From positions 248,001 to 312,000 of the forward strand of contig NZ_JAAOYV010000001.1 in assembly GCF_011759585.1 (NCBI RefSeq): a stretch of 64,000 nucleotides of DNA, in the 5' to 3' direction. The notes beneath the pieces were generated by a model, which saw nothing but the letters and a program-made list of their open reading frames with translations, was not told the DNA's origin and ran no database searches. This document shows positions 51,799 to 61,331 of the stretch, piece by piece; position 1 is the stretch's first letter; the number at the start of each line of letters is the position of its first letter. A program made the position numbers and the translations under genes. The stretch is from Frigoribacterium endophyticum. Its GTDB lineage: Bacteria; Actinomycetota; Actinomycetes; Actinomycetales; Microbacteriaceae.

Positions 51799-53010
51799 AT
51801 GGACCTCCCGGGCGTGACCGCCGACCGACCTGCCGAGCCCGTCGGGCCCGCAGTGCGGCCGGGGCCCGTCGAGCCGGCGCGCCCCGGCGACGGGACCACC
51901 GCCTCCCCCCTGGCCCGGATGCGGCGCTACACCACCCTCTCGTTCTCGGGCATGGTCGCCGTGCTGACGGGAGTGCTCGTGCTCGTGACGGCGACCGCGA
52001 CGCGCTCGCCCGCGGCGGTCGCGGCCGCCCTGCTCGTCGGGGCGCTCGTGACGGTGCTGTCGCTGTCGTGGGAGCACGGCCCGCCCCGGTCGCTGGCGAT
52101 CGTCGCCCTCGTGCTCGCGGAGGCCGCCTGGTGCGTCTCGCTCGCCCTCGGCACGAGCGCGTGGGGAGCGCTGCCCGTCGCCGTCGCCGTGGCCGTCGTC
52201 GCCACGACGCCTCGGTCGGGGGCGCCGCGGGGCAGCGCTCCGCGCGGCTGGCCCTGGCTCGTGGGCGGCGTGCTCGCCGTGGCCGCGCCCCCCGTGATGG
52301 CCGGGGCCCTGGGCGAGCTGCCCGCCGCCGCGGTGGCGCCGGTGACGACGAGCGCGGTCGTGTTCGTCGTGGCCGCGTGGAGCGCCTACCGCCTCAACCG
52401 CTACCAGTTCGCGCTGTACCTCGAGATCGACGCGGCGCGCGCGACGGAGGCCGAGCTCGCCGTGCTGCGCGAGCGCTACCGGTTCTCGACCGACCTGCAC
52501 GACATCCAGGGCCAGGCCCTGCACGTCGGCCGGCTGCAGCTGCAGCTCGCCGACAAGACGCTCGACCGCGACGTCGAGGCCGCCCGGGGCCACCTGAGGG
52601 AGGCCGAGCAGCTGATCGCCCAGACGATCGCCGAGACGCGGCGGCTGGCCTACGGCGAGCGGACGGTGACCCTCGCGGGCGAGGTGGCCAACTCGGCCGA
52701 GCTCATCCGGGCCGCGGGCATCGAGCTGCGGGTCGACGGCGCCGTGCCGGCGGCCCAGCCGCTGGACGACCTGCTCGGGCTGGTCGTGCGGGAGGCGACG
52801 ACGAACCTGCTGCGGCACGCGCAGGCCGAGCACGTGGTGATCGAGCTGGCTCCCGGTGCGGTCTCGGTGGTCAACGACGGCGCCGCGCCGAGCGGCCGGG
52901 GCCTAAGCGGCCTGGCCCGGCTCGGCGACCGCTTCGCCGCGGCCGGGGGAGTGCTCGAGACGTCGCAGCACGGCGGCACGTTCCGCACCGCGGCGCGGGC
53001 GGCGCCGTGA
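51799..53010 (+). CDS. Sensor histidine kinase (NarL/DesK type)
   Basis: 403 residues. Pro-rich N-terminal 40 residues, then about six membrane spans (45-195), a HisKA_3 dimerisation/phosphorylation segment STDLHDIQGQALHVGRLQLQL with H234, and a compact ATPase domain (REATTNLLRHA N-box; GRGLSGLARLGDRF G-box). DesK-like, membrane bound. TACCGT six bases ahead of the ATG suggests a leaderless start. Overlaps the response regulator by 4 bp. Confidence 0.93.
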   Translation: MDLPGVTADRPAEPVGPAVRPGPVEPARPGDGTTASPLARMRRYTTLSFSGMVAVLTGVLVLVTATATRSPAAVAAALLVGALVTVLSLSWEHGPPRSLAIVALVLAEAAWCVSLALGTSAWGALPVAVAVAVVATTPRSGAPRGSAPRGWPWLVGGVLAVAAPPVMAGALGELPAAAVAPVTTSAVVFVVAAWSAYRLNRYQFALYLEIDAARATEAELAVLRERYRFSTDLHDIQGQALHVGRLQLQLADKTLDRDVEAARGHLREAEQLIAQTIAETRRLAYGERTVTLAGEVANSAELIRAAGIELRVDGAVPAAQPLDDLLGLVVREATTNLLRHAQAEHVVIELAPGAVSVVNDGAAPSGRGLSGLARLGDRFAAAGGVLETSQHGGTFRTAARAAP

Positions 53011-53609
53011 TCCGCGTGGTGCTCGCCGACGACGAGACGCTGCTGCGCACCGCGCTCGCCGCGCTGCTCGACCTCAGCGACGAGATCGAGGTCGTCGCCC
53101 GGGCCCAGGACGGCCTCGAGGCGGTCGCCCTGGTCGAGCGGCACCGGCCCGACGTGGTGCTGCTCGACCTCGAGATGCCCGGGCTCGACGGCGTCGACGC
53201 GGCCACCCGCATCCTCGCCGCGCGCCCCGACCAGGCCGTCGTGCTGCTCACCCGCCACGGCCGGCCGGGGGTGCTGAAGCGGGCGCTGTCGGCCGGGGTG
53301 CGGGGGTTCCTGCTCAAGTCGGTCGACCCCGACGAGCTGGTGCGCGTCGTGGTGCACGTGCACGGCGGCCGCCGCTGGATCGACGCCGACATCTCGGCCG
53401 CGGCCATGATGGACGACTGCCCGCTGACCGCACGCGAGCTCGACGCGCTGCGCCTCACCGCCGAGGGGTGGTCGGTGCGCGAGATCAGCACGCGACTCCA
53501 CCTGGCCTCCGGCACCGTCCGCAACTACCTGTCGTCGGCGATGTCGAAGACGGGCAGCAGCTCGCGGCACGCGGCCGCCCGGGTCGCCCGCGAGCGCAGC
53601 TGGCTCTGA
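53007..53609 (+). CDS. NarL/FixJ-family response regulator
   Basis: 200 residues. Receiver: D8/D9 acidic pocket (LADDE), phospho-acceptor D54 in LLDLEMPG, T82 region VLLTRHGRP, K104 in FLLKSVD. LuxR-type HTH at about 138-195 (LTARELDALRLTAEGWSVREISTRLHLASGTVRNYLSSAMSKTG). GTG start inside the kinase stop. Likely activates the divergent ABC exporter through the palindrome at 51723-51746. Confidence 0.93.
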   Translation: MIRVVLADDETLLRTALAALLDLSDEIEVVARAQDGLEAVALVERHRPDVVLLDLEMPGLDGVDAATRILAARPDQAVVLLTRHGRPGVLKRALSAGVRGFLLKSVDPDELVRVVVHVHGGRRWIDADISAAAMMDDCPLTARELDALRLTAEGWSVREISTRLHLASGTVRNYLSSAMSKTGSSSRHAAARVARERSWL

Positions 53610-53655
53610 GGAGTCGCGGCGGGCGCCCCGACGCGGGGCCGGTCGGCCACCGTGG

Positions 53656-54405
53656 TCAGCGCTGCGAGCCCTCGACGTCGGCGTGGCCGACGCGCTCGCC
53701 GGCGGTGGCCATGTGCGCCCGCATCGCCTCGAGGGCGGCGTCGGGGTCACGGCGCGAGATCGCCTCGAAGACGGCGAGGTGCTCGCGGTAGGCGACCTGG
53801 GCCTGGCTGCGCTCGCTGAGGCCGCGCTCGACCCAGAGGCGCAGCAGCGAGCGGGTGCTCTGCAGCAGGTCGCGCAGCACGACGTTGTCGGCGCTCACCG
53901 CGATCTGGAGGTGGAACCGCAGGTCGGCCTGGAGGAACGCGTCGAGGTCGTCGAGGCTGTCGCGCATCGTGTCGACGAACCCGCGGAGCGCCTCGACCGC
54001 CTCGTCGTCGACGCGCTGGGCGGCGTAGGTCGCGGCCTGGATCTCGAGCCCGCTGCGCACCTCGATCAGCTCGCGGGTGCGCGCGGCGTTGAGCATCATG
54101 CCCCAGCTGAGGGTGGTCGGCAGCAGCTCGGACGTGGTGTCGCGCAGGTACGTGCCCGAGCCCGGCCGGACCGAGACGATGCCGAGGATCTCGAGCGCCG
54201 CGAGGGCCTCGCGCACCGCCGAGCGCCCGACGCCGAGCTGCTCGGCCAGCTGACGCTCCGGGGGGAGGCGCGACCCTGGGACGAGATCGCCGACGGTCAG
54301 CAGCGCGATCAGCTGCTTCACGACCTCGCCGACGGCGGTGCCCTTCGGCACGAGCTCGAGCTCGAGCCGCAGGCTCGTGGGGTCGTCGTCGGGGTAGGCA
54401 GGCAC
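53656..54405 (-). CDS. FadR-type GntR regulator of the sugar-acid operon
   Basis: 249 residues. HTH at about 25-80 (VGDLVPGSRLPPERQLAEQLGVGRSAVREALAALEILGIVSVRPGSGTYL) and an FCD domain with the metal/ligand residues (DLRFHLQIAVSADN...REHLAVFEAI). Divergent from an MFS gene with a perfect palindrome in between. Probable local repressor induced by the pathway substrate or an intermediate. GTG 54405 keeps a short N-terminus. Confidence 0.9.
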   Translation of the reverse strand: MPAYPDDDPTSLRLELELVPKGTAVGEVVKQLIALLTVGDLVPGSRLPPERQLAEQLGVGRSAVREALAALEILGIVSVRPGSGTYLRDTTSELLPTTLSWGMMLNAARTRELIEVRSGLEIQAATYAAQRVDDEAVEALRGFVDTMRDSLDDLDAFLQADLRFHLQIAVSADNVVLRDLLQSTRSLLRLWVERGLSERSQAQVAYREHLAVFEAISRRDPDAALEAMRAHMATAGERVGHADVEGSQR

Positions 54406-54480
54406 GGCCCCGAGCTTACTGAGCGGCCCGGCGCGGCTGCTGGCGACCCTCCCGCGGGTGCTCGTCGGGTGCACCGACTG

Positions 54481-54494
54481 GTCAACCGGTTGAC
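54481..54494. promoter_or_regulatory. GntR/FadR-type operator palindrome
   Basis: GTCAACCGGTTGAC, perfect 14-bp palindrome, flanked as TG...AA to give the TGGT/ACAA-like form of FadR-subfamily sites. 75 bp upstream of the regulator start and 88 bp upstream of the MFS start. Confidence 0.6.
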
Positions 54495-54582
54495 AAGTCG
54501 GCCGTGACGGGGGCAGCATGGACACCACGCCGCCGAGCCCACGGTCGGCCCGAACGATGACGTTGAGCACGAAGGAGTCGAT

Positions 54583-55974
54583 GTGGACACCACCGCCCGA
54601 GCGACGGAGGCCATGAGCCCCGTCGAGAAGTCCGCGATCAGGAAGGTCGCGATCCGGCTGGTGCCGTTCGTCGCGTTGATGTTCTTCATCAACTACCTCG
54701 ACCGCACCGCGATCGGCTTCGCCGCCCCGAACGGCATGGAGAGCGACCTCGCCCTGTCGGCCGCTCAGTTCGGCTTCGCGTCGGGCGTCTTCTTCATCGG
54801 CTACATCCTGCTCGAGGTGCCCTCGAACCTCGCCCTGCACAAGTTCGGCGCCCGCAAGTGGCTCGCTCGGATCATGGTCACCTGGGGCGTCGTCGCGCTG
54901 CTCTTCACCTGGGTGCAGAACTTCGAGCAGCTCGTCGTGCTGCGCTTCCTGCTCGGCGTCATGGAGGCCGGCTTCTTCCCCGGCGCCATCCTCTTCCTCA
55001 GCCTGTGGGTGCCGGCGCGGCACCGCAGCAAGATCCTCGCCCTGTTCTACCTGGCGCAGCCCCTGACCACCGTGATCGGCGCCCCGCTCGCCGGCTGGCT
55101 GATCAGCCACGACGGTGCGTTCTTCGGCCTCGAGGGCTGGCGCTTCATGTTCCTCGGCGTCTCCGTGCCGGCGATCGTGATCGGCGTCGTGGCGTGGTTC
55201 TACCTCAAGGACAGGCCCTCCGACGCGAAGTGGCTCACCCGGGAGGAGCAGGTCTGGCTGACCGGCGCCCTGCAGAAGGAGGCGGCGACCAAGACCGGCT
55301 CGACCGCCGGCGGGAAGCACCCCAGCATGTGGAAGGTCTTCGGCAACGGCCGGGTCTGGATGCTGAGCTTCATCTACTTCGGCTTCGTCTACGGCCTCTA
55401 CGCGCTCGCCTTCTTCCTGCCGACGATCATCGGCGGGTTCCAGGAGCAGTACGGCACCGACTTCAGCATCACCGAGCGCGGCTTCATCACGGCCATCCCG
55501 TACGTGCCCGCCGCGATCGCGCTGTACTTCTGGTCGCGTGACGCCACGAAGCGCGGCCTCCGCACCTGGCACATCGCCCTGCCGGCGCTGGTCGGGGCGG
55601 TGAGCATCCCGCTCGCGCTGTTCGCCGGCTCGCCCGCCGCCACCATCGCGGTGATCGCGGTCACGGCCATGGCCATCTTCGCGGCGCTGCCCAACTTCTG
55701 GACCCTGCCCACGCAGTTCCTCACCGGCGTCGCGGCCGCCGCGGGCATCGCCCTGATCAACACGATCGGCAACCTCGCGGGCTTCAGCGCCCCGTACATC
55801 ACCGGGGCGGTCACCGACTGGACGGGCAACTACGAGGTGCCCATGTTCATCGTCGGCGGCTTCATGCTCCTGTCGGCCGTGCTGATGGTCGTGCTGAGCC
55901 GGATGAAGAAGCCCGACGGCGCCGCGACGCCCGAGGAGGCCCGCGACCTGGCCGCCACCGCCGGTCTCGACTGA
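54583..55974 (+). CDS. MFS transporter, anion:cation symporter (ACS) type
   Basis: 463 residues, 12 spans. NYLDRTAIGFAAP in TM1, GYILLEVPSNLALHKFGARKWLARIM loop 2-3 signature and GVMEAGFFPGAILFLSLWVPARHR are typical of the ACS family (hexuronate, tartrate, phthalate-type acids). GTG 54583 with GAAGGAG upstream. A hairpin separates it from the kinase gene. Suggests that the pathway substrate is an organic or sugar acid. Confidence 0.92.
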   Translation: MDTTARATEAMSPVEKSAIRKVAIRLVPFVALMFFINYLDRTAIGFAAPNGMESDLALSAAQFGFASGVFFIGYILLEVPSNLALHKFGARKWLARIMVTWGVVALLFTWVQNFEQLVVLRFLLGVMEAGFFPGAILFLSLWVPARHRSKILALFYLAQPLTTVIGAPLAGWLISHDGAFFGLEGWRFMFLGVSVPAIVIGVVAWFYLKDRPSDAKWLTREEQVWLTGALQKEAATKTGSTAGGKHPSMWKVFGNGRVWMLSFIYFGFVYGLYALAFFLPTIIGGFQEQYGTDFSITERGFITAIPYVPAAIALYFWSRDATKRGLRTWHIALPALVGAVSIPLALFAGSPAATIAVIAVTAMAIFAALPNFWTLPTQFLTGVAAAAGIALINTIGNLAGFSAPYITGAVTDWTGNYEVPMFIVGGFMLLSAVLMVVLSRMKKPDGAATPEEARDLAATAGLD

Positions 55975-56005
55975 GGCCCGGCCGCCGCCGCGCGGCCCCT
56001 CGACC

Positions 56006-56042
56006 GCACGGGCCCGGGCGTCCCCCCTCCCCGGGCCCGTGC
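56006..56042 (+). terminator. Hairpin between the MFS and kinase genes
   Basis: 13-bp stem GCACGGGCCCGGG / CCCGGGCCCGTGC. It may terminate the MFS message or only reduce read-through; the downstream genes follow on the same strand. Confidence 0.6.
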
Positions 56043-56109
56043 GCCCCACCCCACCGCCTCGCCGACCGTGCCGCCGCGGCCGCTCGACCCCCGCCTCCCT
56101 GGAGCTCCC

Positions 56110-57846
56110 ATGACCCGCCTCTACAACGACCCGAGCGACTTCGCCGACGAGATGACCGACGGCTTCGTCGCCGCGAACCAGCGCTGGGTGCGCCGCGTGC
56201 ACGGCGGCGTCGTCCGCGCCACGCGCTCGACGCCCGGCACCGTCGCGCTGGTCGTCGGCGGCGGCTCGGGCCACTACCCCGCCTTCGGCGGCCTGGTCGG
56301 CCAGGGCCTCGCCCACGGGGCCGCCCTCGGCAACCTCTTCGCCTCGCCCTCGTGGCAGCAGGTGCGCTCCGTGGCCCGCTCCGCCCACACCGGCGGGGGA
56401 GTGCTGCTGAGCTACGGCAACTACGCGGGCGACGTGCTCAACTTCGACGCGGCGCAGGCGAAGCTGGTCGCCGAGGGCATCGAGACCCGCACGGTGCGCG
56501 TCACCGACGACATCGCCAGCGCCCCCGCGGCGGAGGCCCACAAGCGCCGCGGCATCGCCGGCGACCTGACCGTCTTCAAGGTCGCCGCCGCCGCGGCCGA
56601 GGCGGGCTGGTCGCTCGACGAGGTCGTCCGCGTCGCCGAGACGGCCAACGCCCGCACCCGGAGCGTCGGCGTCGCCTTCACCGGCTGCTCGCTGCCCGGC
56701 GCTGACGAGCCCCTGTTCACCGTGCCCGAGGGGCGCATGGCGGTCGGCATGGGCATCCACGGCGAGCCCGGCATCGGCGAGGTCGACGTGCCGACCGCCG
56801 ACGGCCTGGCCGCACTGCTCGTCGAGTCGCTGCTGGCCGACGCCGAGCGGCCCGAGGGCGTCGAGGAGGCGCGGGGCCAGCGGGTCGCCGTGCTCCTGAA
56901 CGGCCTGGGCTCGGTCAAGTACGAAGAGCTGTTCGTCGTCTACGCGAAGGTCGACGCGCTGCTGCGCGAGGCCGGGGTCGAGATCGTCGAGCCGGAGGTC
57001 GGCGAGCTCGTCACGAGCTTCGACATGGCCGGCGCGTCGCTCACGCTGTTCTGGCTCGACGACGAGCTGGAGTCGCTCTGGGCGGCGCCCGCCGACGCCC
57101 CGGCGTACAAGAAGGGCTCCGTCGACGTCGCGGCGCGCGCCGACGACGCGGAGCTCGAGGCGCTCGTCGCCGCGCCCGTGCCGCCCGCGACGGCCGCGTC
57201 GCGCGAGGCGGCCGAGCTCGTGCTCGCCGCCCTCGAGGCGGTCCGGGCCACCGTCGAGCAGCACGCCGACGAGCTCGGCCGGATCGACGCGGTGGCCGGC
57301 GACGGCGACCACGGCATCGGGATGCTCCGTGGCGTGGGCGCCGCGGTCGCCGCGGCCCGCGAGGCGCTGCAGGCGGGGGCCGGCGCCGGCACCCTCCTCG
57401 ACCGGGCCGGCGACGCCTGGTCCGACCGCGCCGGCGGCACCTCCGGCGCCCTGTGGGGCTCCGCGCTGGCGAGCCTCGGCGCAGCCGTCGGCGACGACGA
57501 GGCGCCGACGCGCACCTCCGTCGTGGCCGGAGTCGGCGGAGCGACCGAGGCGATCCTCGAGTTCGGCGCCGTCGTCGGCGACAAGACCATGGTCGACGTG
57601 CTCGTGCCCTTCGACGAGGCCCTCCGGGCCGAGGTCGAGCGGGGCGCCGACCTCGCGACGGCCTGGGCCCGGGCCTCGGGCGTCGCCCTCGCCGCCGCCG
57701 CCGCGACGGCCGACCTCCTGCCGCGCATGGGCCGCGCCCGCCCGCACGCCGAGAAGAGCCTCGGCACCCCCGACGCCGGCGCGACCTCGCTCGCGCTGAT
57801 CACGGAGGCCGTCGGCCTCGTCGTCGCGAGCCGGCAGCGGGCCTGA
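56110..57846 (+). CDS. Dihydroxyacetone-kinase-family kinase (DhaK-DhaL fusion, erythrulose-kinase-like)
   Basis: 578 residues. DhaK part (1-330) with [12 protein letters not shown] and the substrate-binding H217 in GMGIHGEPG; DhaL part (about 375-578) with GDGDHGIGM (metal/ADP site) and the [15 protein letters not shown] segment. An ATP-dependent single-chain kinase. Sequence context with RpiB- and TIM-like isomerases is that of tetrulose (erythrulose) kinases of threitol/erythritol catabolism; plain dihydroxyacetone kinase remains possible. Confidence 0.9.
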   Translation: MTRLYNDPSDFADEMTDGFVAANQRWVRRVHGGVVRATRSTPGTVALVVGGGSGHYPAFGGLVGQGLAHGAALGNLFASPSWQQVRSVARSAHTGGGVLLSYGNYAGDVLNFDAAQAKLVAEGIETRTVRVTDDIASAPAAEAHKRRGIAGDLTVFKVAAAAAEAGWSLDEVVRVAETANARTRSVGVAFTGCSLPGADEPLFTVPEGRMAVGMGIHGEPGIGEVDVPTADGLAALLVESLLADAERPEGVEEARGQRVAVLLNGLGSVKYEELFVVYAKVDALLREAGVEIVEPEVGELVTSFDMAGASLTLFWLDDELESLWAAPADAPAYKKGSVDVAARADDAELEALVAAPVPPATAASREAAELVLAALEAVRATVEQHADELGRIDAVAGDGDHGIGMLRGVGAAVAAAREALQAGAGAGTLLDRAGDAWSDRAGGTSGALWGSALASLGAAVGDDEAPTRTSVVAGVGGATEAILEFGAVVGDKTMVDVLVPFDEALRAEVERGADLATAWARASGVALAAAAATADLLPRMGRARPHAEKSLGTPDAGATSLALITEAVGLVVASRQRA

Positions 57847-57898
57847 CCCGCGCCTCCTGCACGCCCCTTCCCCGCACCACCCCACGAAAGGCACCACC

Positions 57899-58390
57899 AT
57901 GGCTGACCAGCTGCGCATCGTCGTCGGATCGGACGACGCCGGGTTCGACTACAAGGAGGTCCTCAAGGCGGACCTCGCGGCGAACGACGGCGTCGCCAGC
58001 GTGGTCGACGTCGGCGTCGGCTCCGACGGGCACACCGCCTACCCCCACGTCGCCGTCGACGCCGCCCGGATGGTGGCCTCGGGCGAGGCCGACCGCGCGA
58101 TCCTGATCTGCGGCACGGGGCTCGGCGTCGCCATCGCGGCGAACAAGGTGCCCGGCGTCCGCGCCGTCACCGCCCACGACTCGTTCTCGGTCGAGCGGGC
58201 CGTCCTCTCGAACGACGCGCAGGTGCTGTGCATGGGCCAGCGGGTCGTCGGCGTCGAGCTGATGCGCCGCCTGGCGCGCGAGTACCTGACCTACCGCTTC
58301 GACACGACGAGCGCCTCGGCCGACAAGGTCGCGGCGATCTGCGGCTACGACGGCTCGGCCGAGCCCGTCGGGATCGACGCGCGGTCGTGA
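57899..58390 (+). CDS. RpiB/LacAB-family sugar-phosphate isomerase
   Basis: 163 residues. [18 protein letters not shown] (RpiB start), catalytic C71 in [38 protein letters not shown]. Isomerises aldose/ketose phosphates; in this operon more likely a tetrose or pentose phosphate of the pathway than housekeeping ribose-5-phosphate. Start has GAAAGGCACC upstream. Overlaps the next gene by 4 bp. Confidence 0.92.
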   Translation: MADQLRIVVGSDDAGFDYKEVLKADLAANDGVASVVDVGVGSDGHTAYPHVAVDAARMVASGEADRAILICGTGLGVAIAANKVPGVRAVTAHDSFSVERAVLSNDAQVLCMGQRVVGVELMRRLAREYLTYRFDTTSASADKVAAICGYDGSAEPVGIDARS

Positions 58391-59202
58391 CGGCCGACTC
58401 GCCGGCCTTCACGATCGGGGTCAGCTTGAAGACGTACCTCAGCCACGCGCGCACCGTGGCGTGGGCGACCGAGCTGGCCGAGGTCGCCCGACGCCACCCC
58501 GCGGTGCGCGACGGGGTCGTCGAGCTGTTCGTCGCGCCCACCTTCCCGGCGCTCGTGCCCGTGCGAGACGTGCTCGCCGGCACCGGCGTGCGCCTCGCCG
58601 CGCAGGACGTCTCGGCCACCGGCCCGGGGGCGTCCACCGGCGAGGTCAGCGCGGACGAGCTCGCCGAGATCGGCTGCTCGATCGCCGAGGTGGGGCACGC
58701 CGAGCGGCGCGCGCTCTTCCAGGAGGACGACGCGGTCGTCGCGGCCAAGACGGCCGCCGCGCTGCGGAACGGCCTCACGCCGCTGATCTGCGTCGGCGAG
58801 GACGACCGGGCGCCGGCCGCCGCCGCCGCGCGCGAGGTGAAGCGGCAGGTCGACGCGGCGCTGGCCGCCGTCGAGGACTCAGGACGCGTCGTCGTCGCGT
58901 ACGAGCCGGTGTGGGCGATCGGGGCGGAGTCTCCTGCGTCGTCGACGCACATCGCCGCCGTGGTCGACGCGCTCGAGGCGCACCTCGCCGCGCTGCCCGG
59001 GCACGCCGACAGCCGCGTCATCTACGGCGGCAGCGCCGGGCCCGGCCTGCTCACCGAGCTCGGGGGGCAGGTGCGCGGCCTCTTCCTGGGGCGTCGCGCG
59101 CACGACGTGCCCGCCGTCGAGGGCGTCCTCGACGAGGCGCTGGCGCTGGCGGCGATCGCGCCGGTGGCGACGGCCGGGGCGGCCGCGGAGGTCGCCTCGT
59201 GA
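58387..59202 (+). CDS. Triose-phosphate-isomerase-like protein (pathway paralogue)
   Basis: 271 residues. Catalytic residues K15 (SLKTY), H104 (VGHAERR) and E173 (AYEPVWAIG) are kept, plus IYGGSAGPG and [10 protein letters not shown]. The usual N-W-K-M-N opening is VSLKTY here, so the Asn four before Lys is lost, unlike housekeeping TpiA. Such divergent TIM paralogues act on tetrulose phosphates in erythrulose pathways (family knowledge); exact substrate unknown. GTG start overlaps the RpiB stop. Confidence 0.88.
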   Translation: MTADSPAFTIGVSLKTYLSHARTVAWATELAEVARRHPAVRDGVVELFVAPTFPALVPVRDVLAGTGVRLAAQDVSATGPGASTGEVSADELAEIGCSIAEVGHAERRALFQEDDAVVAAKTAAALRNGLTPLICVGEDDRAPAAAAAREVKRQVDAALAAVEDSGRVVVAYEPVWAIGAESPASSTHIAAVVDALEAHLAALPGHADSRVIYGGSAGPGLLTELGGQVRGLFLGRRAHDVPAVEGVLDEALALAAIAPVATAGAAAEVAS

Positions 59203-60008
59203 TCGGCCTGAGCACCTACGCCTACTTCTGGCGCGGCAGCGAGCACGTGCCCGCGCCGATGAGCCTCGCCGACATGCTGCGCGACACCGCGGCGCAGGGC
59301 GTCCGGCTGTTCCAGATCTGCGACCACGCCCCGCTGGCCGCGTACGACGACGAGCAGCTCGCCGCCCTGCGTGCACTCGCCGACGAGCTCGGGCTCACGC
59401 TCCAGCTCGGCACCCGGGGCACCGACCCGGCCGTGCTGCGGAGCTGGCTGCGCCTCGCGGTCGCGCTCCGCGCCTCCCTCGTCCGCACGATGTGGACGGC
59501 CGGCGACGACCGTCCCGACGCCGTCGAGACGGAGCGTCGCCTGCGGGCCGTGCTGCCCGAGTACGAGGAGGCGGGGGTCACCCTCGGCCTCGAGACCTAC
59601 GAACAGGTGGGATCCGCCGAGCTCGTGGCGGTCGTGCAGGCCGTCGGCAGCCCGCGGCTCGGCATCGTGCTCGACCCCGCGAACACCGTCGCGGCCCTCG
59701 AGCACCCCGCCGACGTGACCGCGCGGTGCCTGCCCTTCGTCGTCAACTGGCACGTCAAGGACTTCGCCTTCTCGCGGCAGGACGGCTGGGTCGGGTTCGC
59801 GCTCACCAGCACGCCCCTCGGGGAGGGCCGCCTCGACTACGACGGCATCCGTGCCGCGCTCGACGCGCGCGACGGCGGTACCAGCGACGTCGACGAGGTC
59901 GTCGAGCACTGGCTGCCCTGGCAGGGCGACCCCGAGACCACCACGCGGCTCGAAGCCGAGTGGACCACCCACACCATCTCTCAGCTGAGGAGCAAGAACA
60001 ATGACTGA
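59199..60008 (+). CDS. Sugar phosphate isomerase/epimerase (AP-endonuclease-2 TIM barrel)
   Basis: 269 residues. [13 protein letters not shown] start, GLETYEQVGS (metal Glu), LDPANTVAALE (Asp) and VVNWHVKDFAF (His, Lys) are the metal-binding positions of xylose-isomerase-like TIM barrels. Likely isomerises or epimerises a pathway sugar/acid. Overlaps both neighbours (4 and 8 bp), so it is strictly co-translated. Confidence 0.88.
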   Translation: MIGLSTYAYFWRGSEHVPAPMSLADMLRDTAAQGVRLFQICDHAPLAAYDDEQLAALRALADELGLTLQLGTRGTDPAVLRSWLRLAVALRASLVRTMWTAGDDRPDAVETERRLRAVLPEYEEAGVTLGLETYEQVGSAELVAVVQAVGSPRLGIVLDPANTVAALEHPADVTARCLPFVVNWHVKDFAFSRQDGWVGFALTSTPLGEGRLDYDGIRAALDARDGGTSDVDEVVEHWLPWQGDPETTTRLEAEWTTHTISQLRSKNND

Positions 60009-60921
60009 CACCCTCGACACCACCGCCCCCGAGAGCACCGTCACCCACGCCGACGGCCAGGGCTCGCCCGACGTGACGGTCGCCGTCATCGGCGCCGGCG
60101 GCAAGATGGGCCAGCGCGTCTCGAACAACCTGGCCAAGAGCGCCTACACCGCCCTCTACAGCGAGGCGTCGCCCGCCGGCGTCGAGCTGATCGAGTCGCT
60201 CGGCCGCACCGTCACGCCGACCGACGTGGCCGTGGCCGACGCCGACGTGGTCATCCTGGCCGTGCCCGACGTCGTGCTCGGGAAGGTCTCCGAGCAGGTC
60301 GTGCCCGCGATGAAGTCGGGCGCGGTCATCCTCACCCTCGACCCCGCCGCGGCCTACGCCGGCCTGCTGGCCGACCGCGACGACATCCACTACGCCGTCG
60401 CGCACCCGTGCCACCCGTCGGTGTTCCTCGAGCGCACCACGAAGGAGGAGTGGGCCGACACGTTCGGCGGCGTGGCCGCCCCCCAGGAGGTCATCGCGGC
60501 CCTCGAGGGCGTCGACGAGGGCTCGCCCGTTCGCGAGCTGGCCACCCAGGTCATCTCGACGATCTACGCCCCCGTCATCGCGGTGCACTACGTGACCGTG
60601 AAGCAGCTCGCCGTCCTCGAGCCCACGCTCGTCGAGACGATCGCGTGCATGGTCGGCGCGTTCCTCAAGGAGGCGCTGGAGGAGACCGTCGACGGCGTCG
60701 GCGTGCCCTACGAGGCGGCCCGCGCCATGCTCTACGGCCACACCTGGATCGCGCTGACCAACGGCCTGCGCGGCTCGAACCCGTTCAGCGACGCCTGCCA
60801 CATCGCCATGGACTACGGCCGCGAGTCGATCGTGAAGGACGACTGGAAGAAGATCTTCGACGACAGCGAGCTCGACTCCGTCATCGCGCGCATGCTGAAG
60901 ATCGACGCCGTGCAGCGCTGA
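60001..60921 (+). CDS. 6-phosphogluconate-dehydrogenase-like oxidoreductase
   Basis: 306 residues. N-terminal Rossmann VAVIGAGGKMGQRVSNNL and an all-helical C-terminal domain of the PGDH_C type; distinctive AHPCHPSVF loop and LTNGLRGSNPFSDACHIAMDYGRE near the end. Family includes D-apionate oxidoisomerase, so a sugar-acid dehydrogenase role is plausible; substrate not fixed by sequence. Last gene of the operon, followed by a strong terminator. Confidence 0.85.
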   Translation: MTDTLDTTAPESTVTHADGQGSPDVTVAVIGAGGKMGQRVSNNLAKSAYTALYSEASPAGVELIESLGRTVTPTDVAVADADVVILAVPDVVLGKVSEQVVPAMKSGAVILTLDPAAAYAGLLADRDDIHYAVAHPCHPSVFLERTTKEEWADTFGGVAAPQEVIAALEGVDEGSPVRELATQVISTIYAPVIAVHYVTVKQLAVLEPTLVETIACMVGAFLKEALEETVDGVGVPYEAARAMLYGHTWIALTNGLRGSNPFSDACHIAMDYGRESIVKDDWKKIFDDSELDSVIARMLKIDAVQR

Positions 60922-60956
60922 GGGCGACCTGCGCCACGCTGGTGAGCGGGGCGTGG

Positions 60957-60997
60957 AGGAGGCGGTGGCGGCGTCGGCGACGCGGCCACCGCCTCCT
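60957..60997 (+). terminator. Strong hairpin terminator of the sugar-acid operon
   Basis: AGGAGGCGGTGGC pairs with GCCACCGCCTCCT, and inside it GCGTC pairs with GACGC: a stem of about 18 bp, 35 bases past the stop. Confidence 0.85.
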
Positions 60998-61052
60998 CTC
61001 GTGCGTGCCGGGCACCCCTCGCCGGGTGCCCCGTCGCCGGGTGCCCCGCGGC

Positions 61053-61092
61053 GGGTCGGCTCGGGTCAGCTGGGGTCGGCTCGGGTCAGCTC
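61053..61092. repeat. Two 20-bp tandem repeats
   Basis: GGGTCGGCTCGGGTCAGCTG and GGGTCGGCTCGGGTCAGCTC. They run into the last codons of the minus-strand gene ending at 61086; two short CCGGGTGCCCCG repeats lie just before. Confidence 0.7.
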
Positions 61093-61331
61093 GGCATGGT
61101 CGGGGCGGCCTGCTCGTCGTCGAGGGCCTCCTCGCCGGCCTCCTCGTCGGCCGCGGCCTGCGGGTCGGTGCCGGTCTCGCCCTGCCGCTCGCGGAGGACG
61201 TCGTCCTTCGCCGCGTCGCCCTCGCCGGCGTGGTCGTGCTCGACCTGCTCGGCCAGGCCACGGGTCTTCTCGGCGTCGGTGGCCTCGTCGGCACCGTCCA
61301 TGATGGGTCGGGTCATCTTCTCGTCGCTCAT
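61086..61331 (-). CDS. Small, highly acidic, probably disordered protein (81 aa)
   Basis: MSDEKMTRPIMDGADEATDA and then a run dominated by E, D, Q and A ending QAAPTMPS. No hydrophobic core is evident, so likely disordered. No family recognised. Single gene, convergent with the sugar-acid operon and divergent from the phosphatase gene. Confidence 0.6.
   Translation of the reverse strand: MSDEKMTRPIMDGADEATDAEKTRGLAEQVEHDHAGEGDAAKDDVLRERQGETGTDPQAAADEEAGEEALDDEQAAPTMPS

Noticed and set aside
60001-60921. Naming the PGDH-like enzyme apionate oxidoisomerase
   Set aside because: The partner genes known for apionate degradation (lactonase, RuBisCO-like decarboxylase, transcarboxylase) are absent; family resemblance alone is not enough.
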